Source: Dermatemys mawii | Lineage: Eukaryota > Chordata > Testudines > Dermatemydidae | NCBI GenBank assembly: GCA_007922305.1 | Contig: ML677366.1 | Coordinates: 13,967,997 to 14,031,996 of the forward strand | DNA: 64,000 nt | Direction of reading: 5' to 3' | Part shown: positions 1 to 11,887 of the stretch, in pieces | Layout: each line of letters opens with the position of its first letter | Numbering within the stretch: position 1 is the first letter of the stretch | Position numbers and translations under genes: made by a program | The notes under the pieces: model-generated | What the model was told of the DNA's origin: nothing | The model's input: the letters and a program-made list of their open reading frames with translations, nothing else | The model's database searches: none

Positions 1-2384
1 TAGTCAAGTCTTTTAAATTCCTCAGCTGACAGGCATACTAGTTAGGTAATCAGAAATAGGAAGGTGGTAATGCCTTTGGATAAAGCACTGGTGAGGCTAC
101 TACCAGAACGCTGTGTCCAGTTTTGCTATCCATACTTCAAAAAGGATGTTGAAAATTGGTCAGTGTTCAGAAAATGTGAAAAGAATCATGACTGGAATAC
201 ATGCTAGCATGTGAGAGACTTCAGATCTTCAATCTCTACAGTTTAATAAAGAGGAGGTGAAAAGTCAATTTGATCATGGTTTGTAAGTATCTGCATGGAG
301 AGGAGATTGATAGTAGAGCAGACAAAGGCATAACAAGATCCAATAGCTGGATGTTGCAGCTTGACAAATTCAAACTAGAAAAAAGATGCACATTTTTAAC
401 AGTAGGGGATAACTAAGTACTTGGGATGTGGTGGCTGAAGTCTTTAAACCAAGACTGGCTCTCTTTCTAAAAGATAACCTGTGGCTAGGCTGGAGTGTGT
501 TGGGCTTGATGGAAGAATCGTTGAGTGAAGTTACATGGCTGGTGTACGCAGAATGTCAAACTAAAGATCAGCATGGTCCTTTCGGCCTTATTAAAGGCAA
601 TTGCAAAACTCCCATTTACTTCAATGGGGCTAGAATTTCACCCTATAAATATATAAATGCAACATAGTTTTCTAGTTACTATTTTGTCCACTAAAGCTCC
701 AGGCTGTACTTTGAATTAAGGAGGGTAAAGCAGCGGGAGTCCAGCAGCCCCTAGACTGGTGACAAAGCACTTTTGCCATACATTCATTATCAGTCCCATA
801 GACATTTCTTGGGCATTTGTGTCATATATGTGTTGTGTATTTAACTAACTCTTGGGCTTCCCACCACAGAGGTGACTTGCTGCAGTGACTCGGCCCTGCA
901 GCTAAGTCACTAAAGAAAGTCCACTCCTGCCAGGGGATCCCGTGTGTCCAAATAACCCACAGTCTTTGCCACACTCTTGAACAGGGCCCACCACCTCCTT
1001 CCCAAGGGCACTGTCTTCCTACCTCTGCATCAAGCACCCTTCTGCCCAGTCTCTGGGCACAGCATTCACCCTTGCCAAACTCCTGTAAGCCTCTTCCTTC
1101 AGCCTCTCCTGGGCTCTTTGGGGTTTGGCTCCCTGCTATTTCCTGAGTAGCCATACCTAGGTCTTCGTACTTGGAGTCTCTCACAGACCTCCACCTGCCT
1201 TGTGCTCTCCTCCAGCCAGCTCTTCACTGCTGGGCTTCCTTCCTCCTGAGTCCCTTAGGCTCAGTCTTTAAAAACTTCCCCAAGTCTGGCCTCCCCAGCC
1301 TCCTCCTGGCCCAGCTTTGACTCCCCAGCCTCTCAATTCCTCAGGCTAGTTGGGAACAATCTATCCATCCTCCACCCCTGCCACCACTCACCTGATGTGC
1401 TTTGCTCCTTTTATGCCTGACACCCTAGCAGGGTGGGGCTAATGGAACGGGGCTGATAAAGGGCCAGGAGGCCTGGGCGAAAGGGGCAGCCCACCTTGTT
1501 ACAGTAATTCTGAGTGAAAGTATATGGATGTTCTTTGCGCACTGAGAATCAGAGCTAGACCTGTTAGCGGGAATCCTCCCCTGTGGCTAGCTGTCGCAGA
1601 AGTGCTAAAGAGACCTGAAGGGTCATGATGAGTTTGGCTTGGTCACTAGTGGCCTGATCCTAAGCCCGTTGAACTCAGTGGGAATCTTTGCTTTGACTTC
1701 AATGGGTTTTGGGTTGGGCACAATCACACAGAATGGGTCAGAGAATAAAAGAAAAGGAGAAAATGGACCAGAACTCAGAGAGACAACCAGTTTTCCACTG
1801 ACAAAAGAGGGGTTTCCATTAAAAAATAATATAAGGTACAAGCAGGTGTTAGTGTGTGTAAGAGAGAGTGAGAACATTGAGCCCTGAGTGAAAAGCAGGT
1901 TTGCAGCCAGAACAGCTTACCTAAATGCTGTTTTCCATTTTCCCTTTTCTTCTTGTAGGCTGTATGCTCAAGATTTTTACCACTGCTTCTGTGGGAGCTG
2001 GGGACTTGCATGAAGCTGCAGCGTGAAGAGTGCCCAGGGCACATTGCAATTAGGCAGCTTCCCAGCCAGCATTTACTTATTTAGAAATGGATATTTGTGA
2101 CGATCACTAGGACTGTTGAATGCATCAGTAAACAGTTAATTGCTTGTTAAGTAACAAGCAACAAGACAATTAATTGCTTGTTAAATAACCCACCCTCCCC
2201 TTTTGATTAGGCCAATCAAAGGCCTTTCCAAACAAATAAGTCTTACTATGTGTGTGATAAAGTATGTTCTCTCCTCTCACTCACCTTTTCTTTAGCTCTG
2301 CGCCTTGCTTCTTTAGAGCCAAAATACTACATATTCTTAAAACATAGTCTAAATGAGTGTCTGAATTACAGCATAGGCACACAC
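1..2384. other. Intergenic, no gene seen
   Basis: Mostly unique-looking AT-rich sequence. It contains short inverted-repeat element copies with a TTTACTTCAATGGGG or TTTGACTTCAATGGG core at about 585-645 and 1651-1720, and a near-duplicated 22-bp motif at 2134-2189. Short open frames here have no coding character. Confidence 0.6.
2134..2189 (+). repeat. Tandem near-duplicate of a TTAATTGCTTGTTAA motif
   Basis: AGTTAATTGCTTGTTAAGTAAC (2134-2155) recurs as a 20/22 match at 2168-2189. The first copy is also followed by its own approximate reverse complement (GTAACAAGCA), giving a near-palindrome. Confidence 0.7.
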
Positions 2385-3080
2385 GAATTGCCAGACTGGA
2401 TCAGACTTGTTTGTAGATCCTCTCATCCTGTCTCCAACACTGGCTAGCACTTTGTGTCAGCGAAAGGGGCAAGATACCCTGTGACAGGCAGGCATAGAAT
2501 AACATTGTTAAGGAAAGGTTCTTCCAGGTGCCCATTAGTGAGAGTCTAGTTTATGCCCTGAAAGCTTGTTTGAGGGCTTTTAAAAAAATCTGTGCAATTG
2601 CAACTCAGATCCACATAAATGTTCAATCCCTTTTTGAATCCTGCTAACCTCTTGGTTTCAGTGAGAGCCTCTGGAACTCCCTGCCACCAGCTGATTCTGT
2701 CCTGGGTGGAAAAAGTATTTCCTTTTAATAGCATGAAAAATTGGCTACCTCTCAATGCCCAAAGACTGTCCCCCTGTTCTCATATCATGAGAAAACATGA
2801 ACAGAAATTCCTGATCTCCCTTCTCCAGACCAATCCCTTATGTCCCCTCTTCTTCTTTCCTTGACAATAAACAGCCCTGAGCTTTTCAGTCTCCTTTTTC
2901 ACAAAATAGTTTTTCCAAGCAAGCCATCATTTTTCTCACCTGTCTTTGAACCAATGCTAGTCCTTCCTTATCCTGGTGGGGACAGTGATTCAAACTGAGT
3001 ACCGTATTCCAGGTGAGGCGGTGGCATTGATTTATATAGCAGCATTATAACATGTTCTATGTTATTCTCCATCCCATTCC
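2385..3080 (-). mobile_element. CR1-like LINE 3' region, antisense
   Basis: The fragment contains the sequence landmarks of an inverted CR1 tail in order: a GCCAGACTGGATCAGAC start, a CCTTTTTGAATCCTGCTAA block, a GAAAAAGTATTTCCTTTTA block, and a GTATTCCAGGTGAGG...TGATTTATATAG block. Many substitutions and small gaps show an old copy. The family call rests on remembered consensus phrases. Confidence 0.7.
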
Positions 3081-3093
3081 ATATGCACTGTAA

Positions 3094-3160
3094 GGATGAA
3101 ATTGCAGCCCTGCTGAAGCCAATGGGAGTTTTGCCATTGACTTGAATGGCACCAGGGTTT
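3094..3160. repeat. Short inverted-repeat element (TTGACTTGAATGG core)
   Basis: GATGAAATTGCAGCCCTG with AAGCCAATGGGAGTTTT is answered by GCCATTGACTTGAATGGCACCAGGG. This is a decayed copy of the dispersed palindromic family seen best at 40055-40126. Confidence 0.55.
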
Positions 3161-3170
3161 CCCAACATTT

Positions 3171-3201
3171 TATTTGTTTGTTTGTTTGGTTGGTTGGTTG
3201 G
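3171..3201 (+). repeat. TTTG/GGTT simple repeat
   Basis: A run of TTTG units grades into GGTT units. Confidence 0.85.
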
Positions 3202-3427
3202 TAAAGCACTCAGCACAAGTAGCACCTCCTCCTGACCACTCTGGGATTAGCTCTTTCCAAGGCCCCCACAACTGCTGCTGCTCTCTCTCTCACTGTCTGC
3301 AACTCAATGTGCTCGCTCTTTGTAACCTGGCCCTCTGGTCAGGGGACTACATGTTTCCTCCTTTCAGGTATCAAACTCTTTCCTTACCAACAGTCTTCTC
3401 ATTCCCTGCCCCTAGGGTGCCAATTGT

Positions 3428-3600
3428 TCAGTATATATAAACAGCATGTGAAAAAATGCAACTCCCCTCTTTTCATGTATTTATATACTACTTACTGTAT
3501 TTTTCACTCCATGCAGCTGATGAAGTGGATTCTAGCCCACAAAAGCTTATGCTCAAATAAATGTGTTAGTCTCTAAGGTGCCACAAGGACTCCACCTTGT
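3428..3600 (+). mobile_element. Dispersed retroelement tail (GAAGTGG...AGCCCAC...AAGCTTATGCTC family)
   Basis: The block TGATGAAGTGGATTCTAGCCCACAAAAGCTTATGCTCAAATAAAT, then GTTAGTCTCTAAGGTGCCACA, recurs at 21717-21840. I know this as a very common sauropsid repeat tail. A Penelope-like origin is possible but I am not sure of the family. Confidence 0.65.
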
Positions 3601-6600
3601 ATTTCCCCTAATTAGGGCTTTCCTCTCAGCTGTAATTCCCCCGATTTGCAGCCTAATAGGTTAATTGTCCCCTGGGATCTACATTAACTCCCTCAGAGTT
3701 AGTATGGAGACACATCCTATCACACTTAATTAAATTGTTTTTAAAAGAAGAAGAATACCATGAAACAACTGTGTTCATTGAAACTTTTTAAGACCAATGA
3801 GTTAGAAAGCAGTTTCCTAACACGACTGAACATGCAGTATAGACAGGACTCAAGAGCCTTGCCTCGTCCAATCCCTTTCTATGATCAGGATCGGTTCCTT
3901 TTAATACTCCTTTGATTTTAGGCCATTTTGCACTAATTGGAAATGCACAATGGCCACAATTAAAATGGCATTAGCAAGTAACTAATTAGAGAGGATTGTT
4001 GCATTGCTATGTGAAATTTTTTATCCATAAAGGAAAGCACCAAGTGCCAGCAGTGTTTGTTAGGCGAGAATAAAAAAACAAAGAAAATGTAAAGATGTTA
4101 ATAGCAGCCACTGTGATCAGATAAGATCAGTTTCTGCTCCCAGCTACACCAGTGCAGAGCTACAGTGATCCATTACAGTCAACAGAGAACAGAACTGAAC
4201 CATAGTCTCAGTAAAAAGCACATTGAACAGACATCATTCAAAGGATTATGTGAAAAGGTGTAATTGCCAAAGATTGGCCTCATGAAGGGACTTAGGCATT
4301 GCAATGCTGAGCTTCCCAACACTTAACTTCAGGTGCCTAGAAAATCCAGGAACTACACTGTGATCCACAAAGCTCAGTTAGGTGCCTATGCTCCCTATAC
4401 AACAAATGGAGAGAGACAGACACCGGCCTTGCTCCACAGAAAACGATCAGAGGAAGAGGAGCTCACCTTAGAACTCTCAGAGGACTCAGCTTGGATGTGG
4501 GAAATCCAGGTTCAATGCACTCATGTCTGTCAGAAGCGGGAGAAGAGGACTCAGTGGGATGTGGGAGGACCCCTGCTGGGAGCCTCCCACATCCCAGCTG
4601 AGTCTCTAATCACAGAGCTATGGGATATTTTGATGTGGATTCCCACAGTCTCTTCAGCTGAAGCTGCTCCACTGTGGCTAAATAATGAAAGAGCAGGAGG
4701 AATGGCCCAGGTCTCCCATTTCCTAGATGAGTGTCCTAACAACTGGCCTACAGAGTCAGACCCCTTTGCTGTAGAGTGAGGCAGCAGTGTGGATGCCCAG
4801 AGGCTTAGGGAACTCTTATCTTGAAAAACATAAGCCCAGAGGCTAGGTGCCTATGGGATTTGGCAGGAGCTTGGTGGGTTGTAGTAGAGCCAAAACTGGG
4901 ATTTAAAGCAACCAAAACAGGGGCACATGTGCTCAAGCACTTTTGTGGATCTAGTAGGTTGTAGAGATTCCCTAATCCCAAACGATTTGATACCAGTTTT
5001 AACCACGTACCATATATGCCAGCTGTGCTCAGTTACCTACAAAAAATGAGTGTGAGGGGGAGAATGCTTTGTATATGTTAAATATGTTCAAAACTTTTGG
5101 GGGTTGGGATTTAATTATTTAGGCCCAGATTCTCTGGGTCAGCCAAGCTGTGCTCAGAGCAAAAGTGGGGAGCCAAAGCTCGGTTTAAGCCACCAAGGTA
5201 ACACCCCCATCCACGGCTATTCAGTGCCAGTCCTTGGCATAAGTTAGTTAGCTCAGGGCTTCTTTAGTATATATAGTAGTTACCACTTCTGTGAGACTAT
5301 TCACGGGAACGAGAATTGCTCAGCGTGAGCAAGGACTGCGGAATCAGGCCCTAAATAAAATCGCCTATTGAAAGAGAAGGTTCAGAGCCAAACTCCGCTC
5401 TCAGCTATGTTAGCATAAGCCCGGAGTAACTCCATTGATTTTTGTGCTTTCTGAATACAGCTCTTCCCTCCTATTTTTATCTGCTTGGGGACACTTGTAT
5501 CCTTTTTACTGCTATACAACACACTGGTAAGTCATCTGTGTTTTTCAAACATCACTAACCCTGCAAATTAAAAATGGACCCGTGATTAATTAGGCTTTCT
5601 TTTCTCCTTTGTAAATGGAATAAGTGCCTGTGACAGCTGGAAAATGCAGGTGTTTTCTATCAGATTCTGCACGTCCCAAGGGTCCGAGAGTACAGGAAAG
5701 AATGTTCTGAGACACAGGTTTCCTTGGATTCCCTGTAGAATATTTTTCTCTGTTTTTTTTCCAATTGTCTCTGTCTACACAGATTATAAATCCAGTTCAG
5801 TAGAAGCCAGACAATTTTTAATGGAATTTTTTTGCTAAATCTAATTAAACAACTGCCTCTCCCATTGCCACAAAGGGGCAGAAGATTAACTACAAAATAA
5901 TGACTGATTTGGACTGCAAACAAGGAGTTCTGAAGACTTAATAATTCACTTACATTCTCTCTTTTGTAGGTGGTTATGTTTTCTGTCCAGTATAGGAAAT
6001 TATTGGCAACCTAAGGCTCCTGGGTCAGTGGGAAATAGCCTGAAGAATATATTTTATATTGGCTGTCATTCAAGGAATGGAAACTAATTGATTAAGACCA
6101 CCTCCACCGAAGGATTTCTATTCACTTAATCACGTGTTCATCTTGTGTGGTTTGCAGCTAACGCTTGCCTTCATAAATCACGGTTACTGTCAAAATATCA
6201 CATTTTCTGCTACAGGGATATGCAGCAAAGCACTTGAGAGGAGTCTGATGAGACATCTTTATTTGATATCTATGACACTTTGTGCAGAAAAAGCCTAATT
6301 AAGTTTTAGGCTTTGAACAATAGTCTTGCTGGTCTGTTTAAAGCATTTTTTTTAATGGCATGGTTTCTGCATATTACATGGAGAGAGGCTTCTGCCCAGA
6401 TAATAAATCTACTTTTAAAAAAACCAATCCCCCAGTATCTCTACTAGATTGTTACACAGGCCAAGTTCCCTTGACTTTACCGTCTCTTCCTGATTGTTAT
6501 AGTTGTTTTCTGCTCTATTAGTCTCTATATCTGTTAATTGCCTCTGGCATGCTTTACCTAAGGCTTAGAGTTCTGGAATGCTTTAAGGGGCCAGAGCCAG

Positions 6601-8920
6601 CCAGTGGAAAGACTTCAATGTGAGCTGGATCAGGCCCTCACACAAGTCCAGCTTCATATTTCTAATTGGTGCATACACACACCCTTTGCTCCGAGTGGAA
6701 GGTAGGGGTGATTGTCCATAAGATGAGACTCTGGGACTGATTCTGATCCCCTTTGCTCCTGATTTACTTCACTGGACTTACCCCCTGATTTCCACCAACA
6801 CTCGATTAGACACAGACCCCAGTATTTAAAGGCTGGTATCCAGAGGGCTGATTCTCTAATGCCTACTACCCTGAGTTGTCATTCATACTTGTGTGAAGTG
6901 AATGTAAAATGCTGCCAGATCAGAATTCTCTGCTCAAGTTAGTGGTAGCGTTTTACACCCACTTTACATAGGTGCAAATGTTGAGGCAAATCAGGCTTCT
7001 ACTGTGCACTCAATAATTACAGCTGCCATGCAGAAAGTCCAGAAGAGAGCTCACCTGAAGATTCCTGATCTCTAAGCAGATGGAGGTGACACAAGATGCC
7101 AGATCCATTGTGGGAAAGAAAGGTGTGGTGGATCTATCTCTGTTGTAGTCCCAACCAATGAAAAGAGAGTTCACCTCTAAAATGTATTTCTTTGTCGCAA
7201 GTGAAAATGGATGGCTCAGGGCCTCCAATAGGGAGCCTTTCATCAGAAAGATGAACCTGCTTTGGGTTTGGCCCAGTAACTGGAAATTGTTGTGATTCGA
7301 TGCTTGTTTTGTGGCCCATGTGAAATTGGCATTTCAGGTCTGTCTCTTTTGTACTTGTGTCCAGATCACAAAACCCACTATCACAACTAGAACACTTGCC
7401 TTAGCAATCTCAGCCCAGGAAAGGTTGCGGAGACTAAACTCCCATCCCAAATGGTCCACCAACCGGGCTTCAAGAAGTTAACTTGTAGCCAGATTTTGGT
7501 AGAAGTGTCACACTTTAATGATTAGTTATGGGAGTTGTGTGCAGAGAGTCTGCTGATGTGAATTCTCTGATCCTGTCCAATGCAGTTGTGTTAGAAATCT
7601 ATTGAGAAAATATCCTAACTGCCATAAAGCTGTCCCTCCTCTCCCCCACCCCCACAGCATTTTGGGTTGACTTTATTTCGTGAAGTTCAGAAATAAATGC
7701 CTCCATCTGCATTAGCATGAGTGTGCCCAAGGACTCCTCGATAATGAAGTTCTACTGGTCAAATTCCTGTACTGGGGGACTCAGCAGTCACAGAAGCTAC
7801 TCCAGCTCAGAGCCTGCAGTAGCAGCTATAGCATAGCTCCATTAGTGCTCCATGGTCTGGAGGAAGGATTCTGTCCTCTCTTGCCCCAATCTCACCTCCT
7901 TTTTATTTGGCTGTGCTGAGGGAATAGGATTTGGCTTCTTATGAACAGTGTGCATCAGTAAGTCATCCAAGTACAACCATTTGTTTTTCTTTTAATGCTT
8001 TCATAGCGGAGTGGTAACTCAAATGCATTTATTACAACTGTGTAAACTCTTTTCATCTATTAATAACATCTAATGCTTTGGGATCTCAAAAAAGTTTCTT
8101 GAGGCAGCATTTCAGTTCACCTTTAATTTTGTTTTTAACTGTTCAGCCCATTGATTTAGCACTTACTATTCTTTCATCCCATATTTGTTTGAGATGTGAA
8201 AGTCTTCCAAGTGATTTTGGCAATATTGCATATTGGCTCAATATTCTGCTCTGTTTTACATTTGGAGGGAATTTTTCCCCCTCTTTTTCTTTTGGCACCT
8301 CAGCCTTCATTCATCCAAGAAACTAACTTTCAAAAAGAGAGAATATTTCTTGTTTATAACATTGTGAGTAAATGAATGTGCGCCTCATAATGAATGTGCC
8401 TCGTATAATTTATCATCGTGGAAGAAAAGTTGATTTGTACTCATTTCTAGAGACAATATATAGGAAGCAGGAGTAGACGGAGCCTTCTGGGGCGAATATG
8501 GTGTGGGGGAGGGAGAAGGGAAAGGAGAGAAATAAAAAGACCAGAAACTTTTAAATGCAGAAAAGGAGTTGTATGAAAGAGATTTAACAGGAGGCTAAAA
8601 CACAGGGATTTTCCTAAAGAGAGCTGGGCATCTAACGCCCTTAAATTCTTCCACAGTCCCAGCCCTAGATTTCTTTATGCTTTTTAAGCTGATACATGCC
8701 ATGATATTTAATATACAACTGCCCCTCATTTGCCGTTTCCATAGCTGAACTATTTGCGAGAGCCAGGTGTAAAATGAGCCTAGACATTTTTGGGACTCGG
8801 CCATCTTTCTTTGATTGCCTCTGATACACTTTTACCAGTAAGTGACAGTATCACAACACACATCATTACAGGCAGATGAAAACCAGTTCTGCTAATGGAG
8901 CAAATGTGATGATGATTTCA
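3601..8920. other. Intergenic, no gene seen
   Basis: No exon or RNA gene was recognised. The 4270-4900 stretch looks repeat-derived (repeated TTAGGTGCCTA phrases and a MIR/L2-like tail). The 5560-6350 stretch is AT-rich with several TAATTA or TAATTG motifs and no repeat I can name. A 148-codon open frame at 4333-4779 has no recognisable domain. Confidence 0.55.
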
Positions 8921-9025
8921 TTATTATTTGCCATTTATATTGTGACAGGGACTCATTGTGGTAGGTGCTGTACAAACCTGTAGAAAATGAGAACCCTGCT
9001 CTGAGGAGCATACAGTGTCTCCGCC
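8921..9025 (-). mobile_element. SINE-like fragment (GGTGCTGTACAAAC block)
   Basis: The GTGGTAGGTGCTGTACAAAC block with a following GAACCCTGCTCTGAGGAGC stretch matches a common sauropsid SINE/LINE tail. The block GTGCTAGGTGCTGTACAAAC recurs at 20668-20785. Confidence 0.45.
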
Positions 9026-9048
9026 AGGAAGGAAGGAAGGAAAGTGAA

Positions 9049-9240
9049 GGTAGCTGCTGTTAAATGGATTGAGCTTGGGGCTAGAAGTCAGAAGACTCAG
9101 GTTTTATTCCTGACTGCCACTTATTCACTGTGTGACCTTGATCAAGTCACTTACAGTAACCTCCTTGTGCCTCAGTTTCACCATCTGTATTCAAATCAGC
9201 AAGGCTGGATGCTATTCATCTCAGGGTGCTAAAGAAATCG
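9049..9240 (+). mobile_element. MIR-type CORE-SINE, sense
   Basis: Order of landmarks: GAAGACTCAGGTTTTATTCCTGACTGCCAC, TCACTGTGTGACCTTGATCAAGTCACTTA, TGTGCCTCAGTTTCACCATCTGTA. This is the MIR core and its 3' region. The copy is old but well preserved in the core. Confidence 0.8.
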
Positions 9241-11030
9241 AACATATCCTTGGTAATATAAACACACAGCAACATATATATTCTTATAAATACTATACGC
9301 TTTTTTAAAAAAACCTACCAAACAAGACAATTCACTCCACATGCTTTTCCCTCTGGGGAGAGGATGACAGAACAACCAACACATGACAGATGTGTAGTCA
9401 CATTGCTTAATACACAGCTGGAAGGCACTCAGATATTACAGTGATGAGCGCAGTGTACAAGCATACATAGAATAGACGTGTGCAAGGAAAGTGGCCTCCC
9501 ATCTTGCTAAGAGGGAAGTCCCTCTATGTCATGCTTGGAGTATATGGGAAACTTGTCCTGCCAATATCCATGATGGCTTACCTGAGGATTTTCGTCTCCA
9601 AGCTCTCATTCTGGCAATGGTCAAGAGGGATTCACTGAACAAGGAATGAAAAAATAAAGTCACTTCAGTAGAGCAGGCCCTTTGACTCTAATAAAAACCA
9701 GTAACATGGTGCCAAGATGGAGTAGATCCAGAACCTGTAAAAACCAAGCCAGAGCCAAGATCAATGTCTTTGACGTTCTACTCCTTTCAACATGGAAATC
9801 GCACAGGATATTCAGTTAACAGGATAAAATGAGGTTAAAATGGCTAGCTGAGAAAACAATGAGGTAATTTATAATTTTTAAAAATCCAAATTCCATTTTT
9901 TCCTGCTGTGAAGTTTCTTAGTGTTGTTAATGTCTGACCAAGGGCCTGAGACTGAACAGTTGCTACGTAAGACACAGATGCTCTATACCCAAAAAAACCC
10001 TGAAACTTAAAATCCTTTGTCTCCTGAGGAATTTTTTATTGGTCAGTTGTCCACCTCTCAGGTTACCTTTAGCTTAACCCCTTACAGGTAAACAATAATT
10101 TTAGGGTACTTCACACTTATAACAAGGCCAAACTCAGAAAGGAGGCTAGGGGTCAGATTCTCTTGTCAAGCCACTGTCTTTGCAGCTCCCTCATCCTGAG
10201 GCCACTAGCAGTATGTCCCCACTGCATCTGAGAGTTAGCTGCTCTAGCTTATGCCCAGTTGCTTGTGTCCCATGAGGCTGTTCTGGTGTTCAAGGATCAC
10301 CAGATTGTAGCAGTGGTTGGGCCATGGACCCTTTTCTTCCATCATATCCCCTTTGCTGGGGGGATCATAGGGGAAAACTGAAGTTTAAGGTGATGTAATT
10401 TAAAAAATTTTCTGGTCTTCTCATCATGTAAAATATACTCAGACTCTCTTATAACTAGGCTCCCTTAGACTCTGACCATCTTACTATCATGTAACTTACA
10501 TTCTCTTGCTTATCACCTCTGAATGTAGCTTATGATGGAGCCTAAATTGGTATAAATTATGTACTATGAGGACTGGAAGAAGGTGTAAGTTACTCACCTC
10601 TCAATTTGGACCATATTCTTTAAATCATACTCACTCCTACCAAATCTATATTATTTTAACATTGCAAAAGTCCTGCAAAGAAAGAGTTACTTAGAAATAT
10701 TATACATGCCACCATTTACCTGCTACATTGAGTCTCTTAGTAACTTTTGCATTAACTTCAAATGGCATTGCCTTTGATGGGATTCACTGTGGATAGGCCT
10801 TAATTTTTGTGAGGAGCAAGACGTGACATCAGAAACATTCTGAATAATCAGTGGAAGCATATAACAAAACATCAGTGTAAAATTCACATAAGCATAATGT
10901 CTTCAATCCTTGGTTCTGTACGAATGAACCAATAATTTTGCAACCTAATGAAATCAAACCACAGCTAATTGAGCCATGCATACAAAATACATCGTACTAT
11001 GCCTAGAAATGGGCCTTCATATGGTGGTAG
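9241..11030. other. Intergenic, nothing recognised
   Basis: AT-rich sequence without coding potential or clear repeats. A GGGTCAGATTCTCTTGTCA phrase at about 10150 is reminiscent of the small dispersed palindromes but has no clear partner arm. Confidence 0.5.
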
Positions 11031-11034
11031 ATTC

Positions 11035-11205
11035 TTCATATCTTGAAGTCTTCAAGACTGGATAATTTTCTGAAAGATATACAGGCTACTAGGCTCAATA
11101 GTGGAGTAAGTGAATGAAATTCTATAGTCTGTTTTATATGTGAAGTTAGATTAGATTATATAATGATCCCTTCTGGCTTTAAAATCTATGAATTTATGGA
11201 TAGCT
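11035..11205 (+). mobile_element. CR1-like LINE 3' tail, sense
   Basis: TTGAAGTCTTCAAGACTGGATAA, GAAATTCTATAGTCTGTTTTAT and GATCCCTTCTGGCTTTAAAATCTATGAATTTATGG are ordered CR1 3'-end phrases, finishing in the degenerate ATTCTATG-type tail. Confidence 0.75.
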
Positions 11206-11564
11206 CTATCTAATCAAGCCATGTTGTGTCACTACTAAGCTATTTTTCTACAAACAGTCATAAGGGATTTTCATAAGGTTTGGAAGTTTCTCAATTTTGA
11301 CTAAGCATCTACTACTTAAGATATCTGGCTGAAGTTTACCTGAATTTATCCAAAACCTCAATGATCTGGGAATCTCAGAAAAACAGACTTTCAAGAGAGT
11401 TAAAGTAGTTACAGACATTTTAAGGTCTATAGCATGGTTATTACAATATTCGCATGCACGAGAAGAAGTTAGCAATGAAAAACATAAAATTTCAGCTCAT
11501 TTTTTCCTCAAAGCTCATAAAAATTTGGGGATTTGGTTCAAATATTGGTCAAAGTTCAGCATGG

Positions 11565-11887
11565 TTGGTGCACACAGTCCACCTGTGGAACTCCTTGCCT
11601 GAGGAGGTTGTGAAGGCTAGGACTATAACAGGGTTTAAAAGAAAATTGGATAAATTCATGGAGGTTAAGTCCATTAATGGCTGTTAGCCAGGATGGGTAA
11701 GGAATGGTGTCCCTAGCCTCTGTTTGTCAGAGGGGGGTGATGGACAGCAGGAGAGAGATCACTTGATCATTATCTGTTAGGTTCACTCACTCCGGGGCAC
11801 CTGGCATTCACCACTGTTGGTAGGCAGGATACTGGGCCGGATGGACCTTTGGTCTGATCCAGTACAGTCTTTCTTATGTTCTTATGA
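11565..11887 (+). mobile_element. CR1 LINE 3' end, sense
   Basis: Includes CACCTGTGGAACTCCTTGCC, AATTCATGGAGGTTAAGTCC, CTGGGCCGGATGGACCTTTGG and the closing TTCTTATGTTCTTATGA. This is the 3' end typical of CR1 elements in turtles and relatives. It is 5'-truncated, as is usual for LINE insertions. Confidence 0.85.

Noticed and set aside
4333..4779. 148-codon open frame
   Set aside because: No family resemblance; the sequence has repeat-derived phrases (TTAGGTGCCTA, MIR/L2-like tail) and no splice or promoter support.
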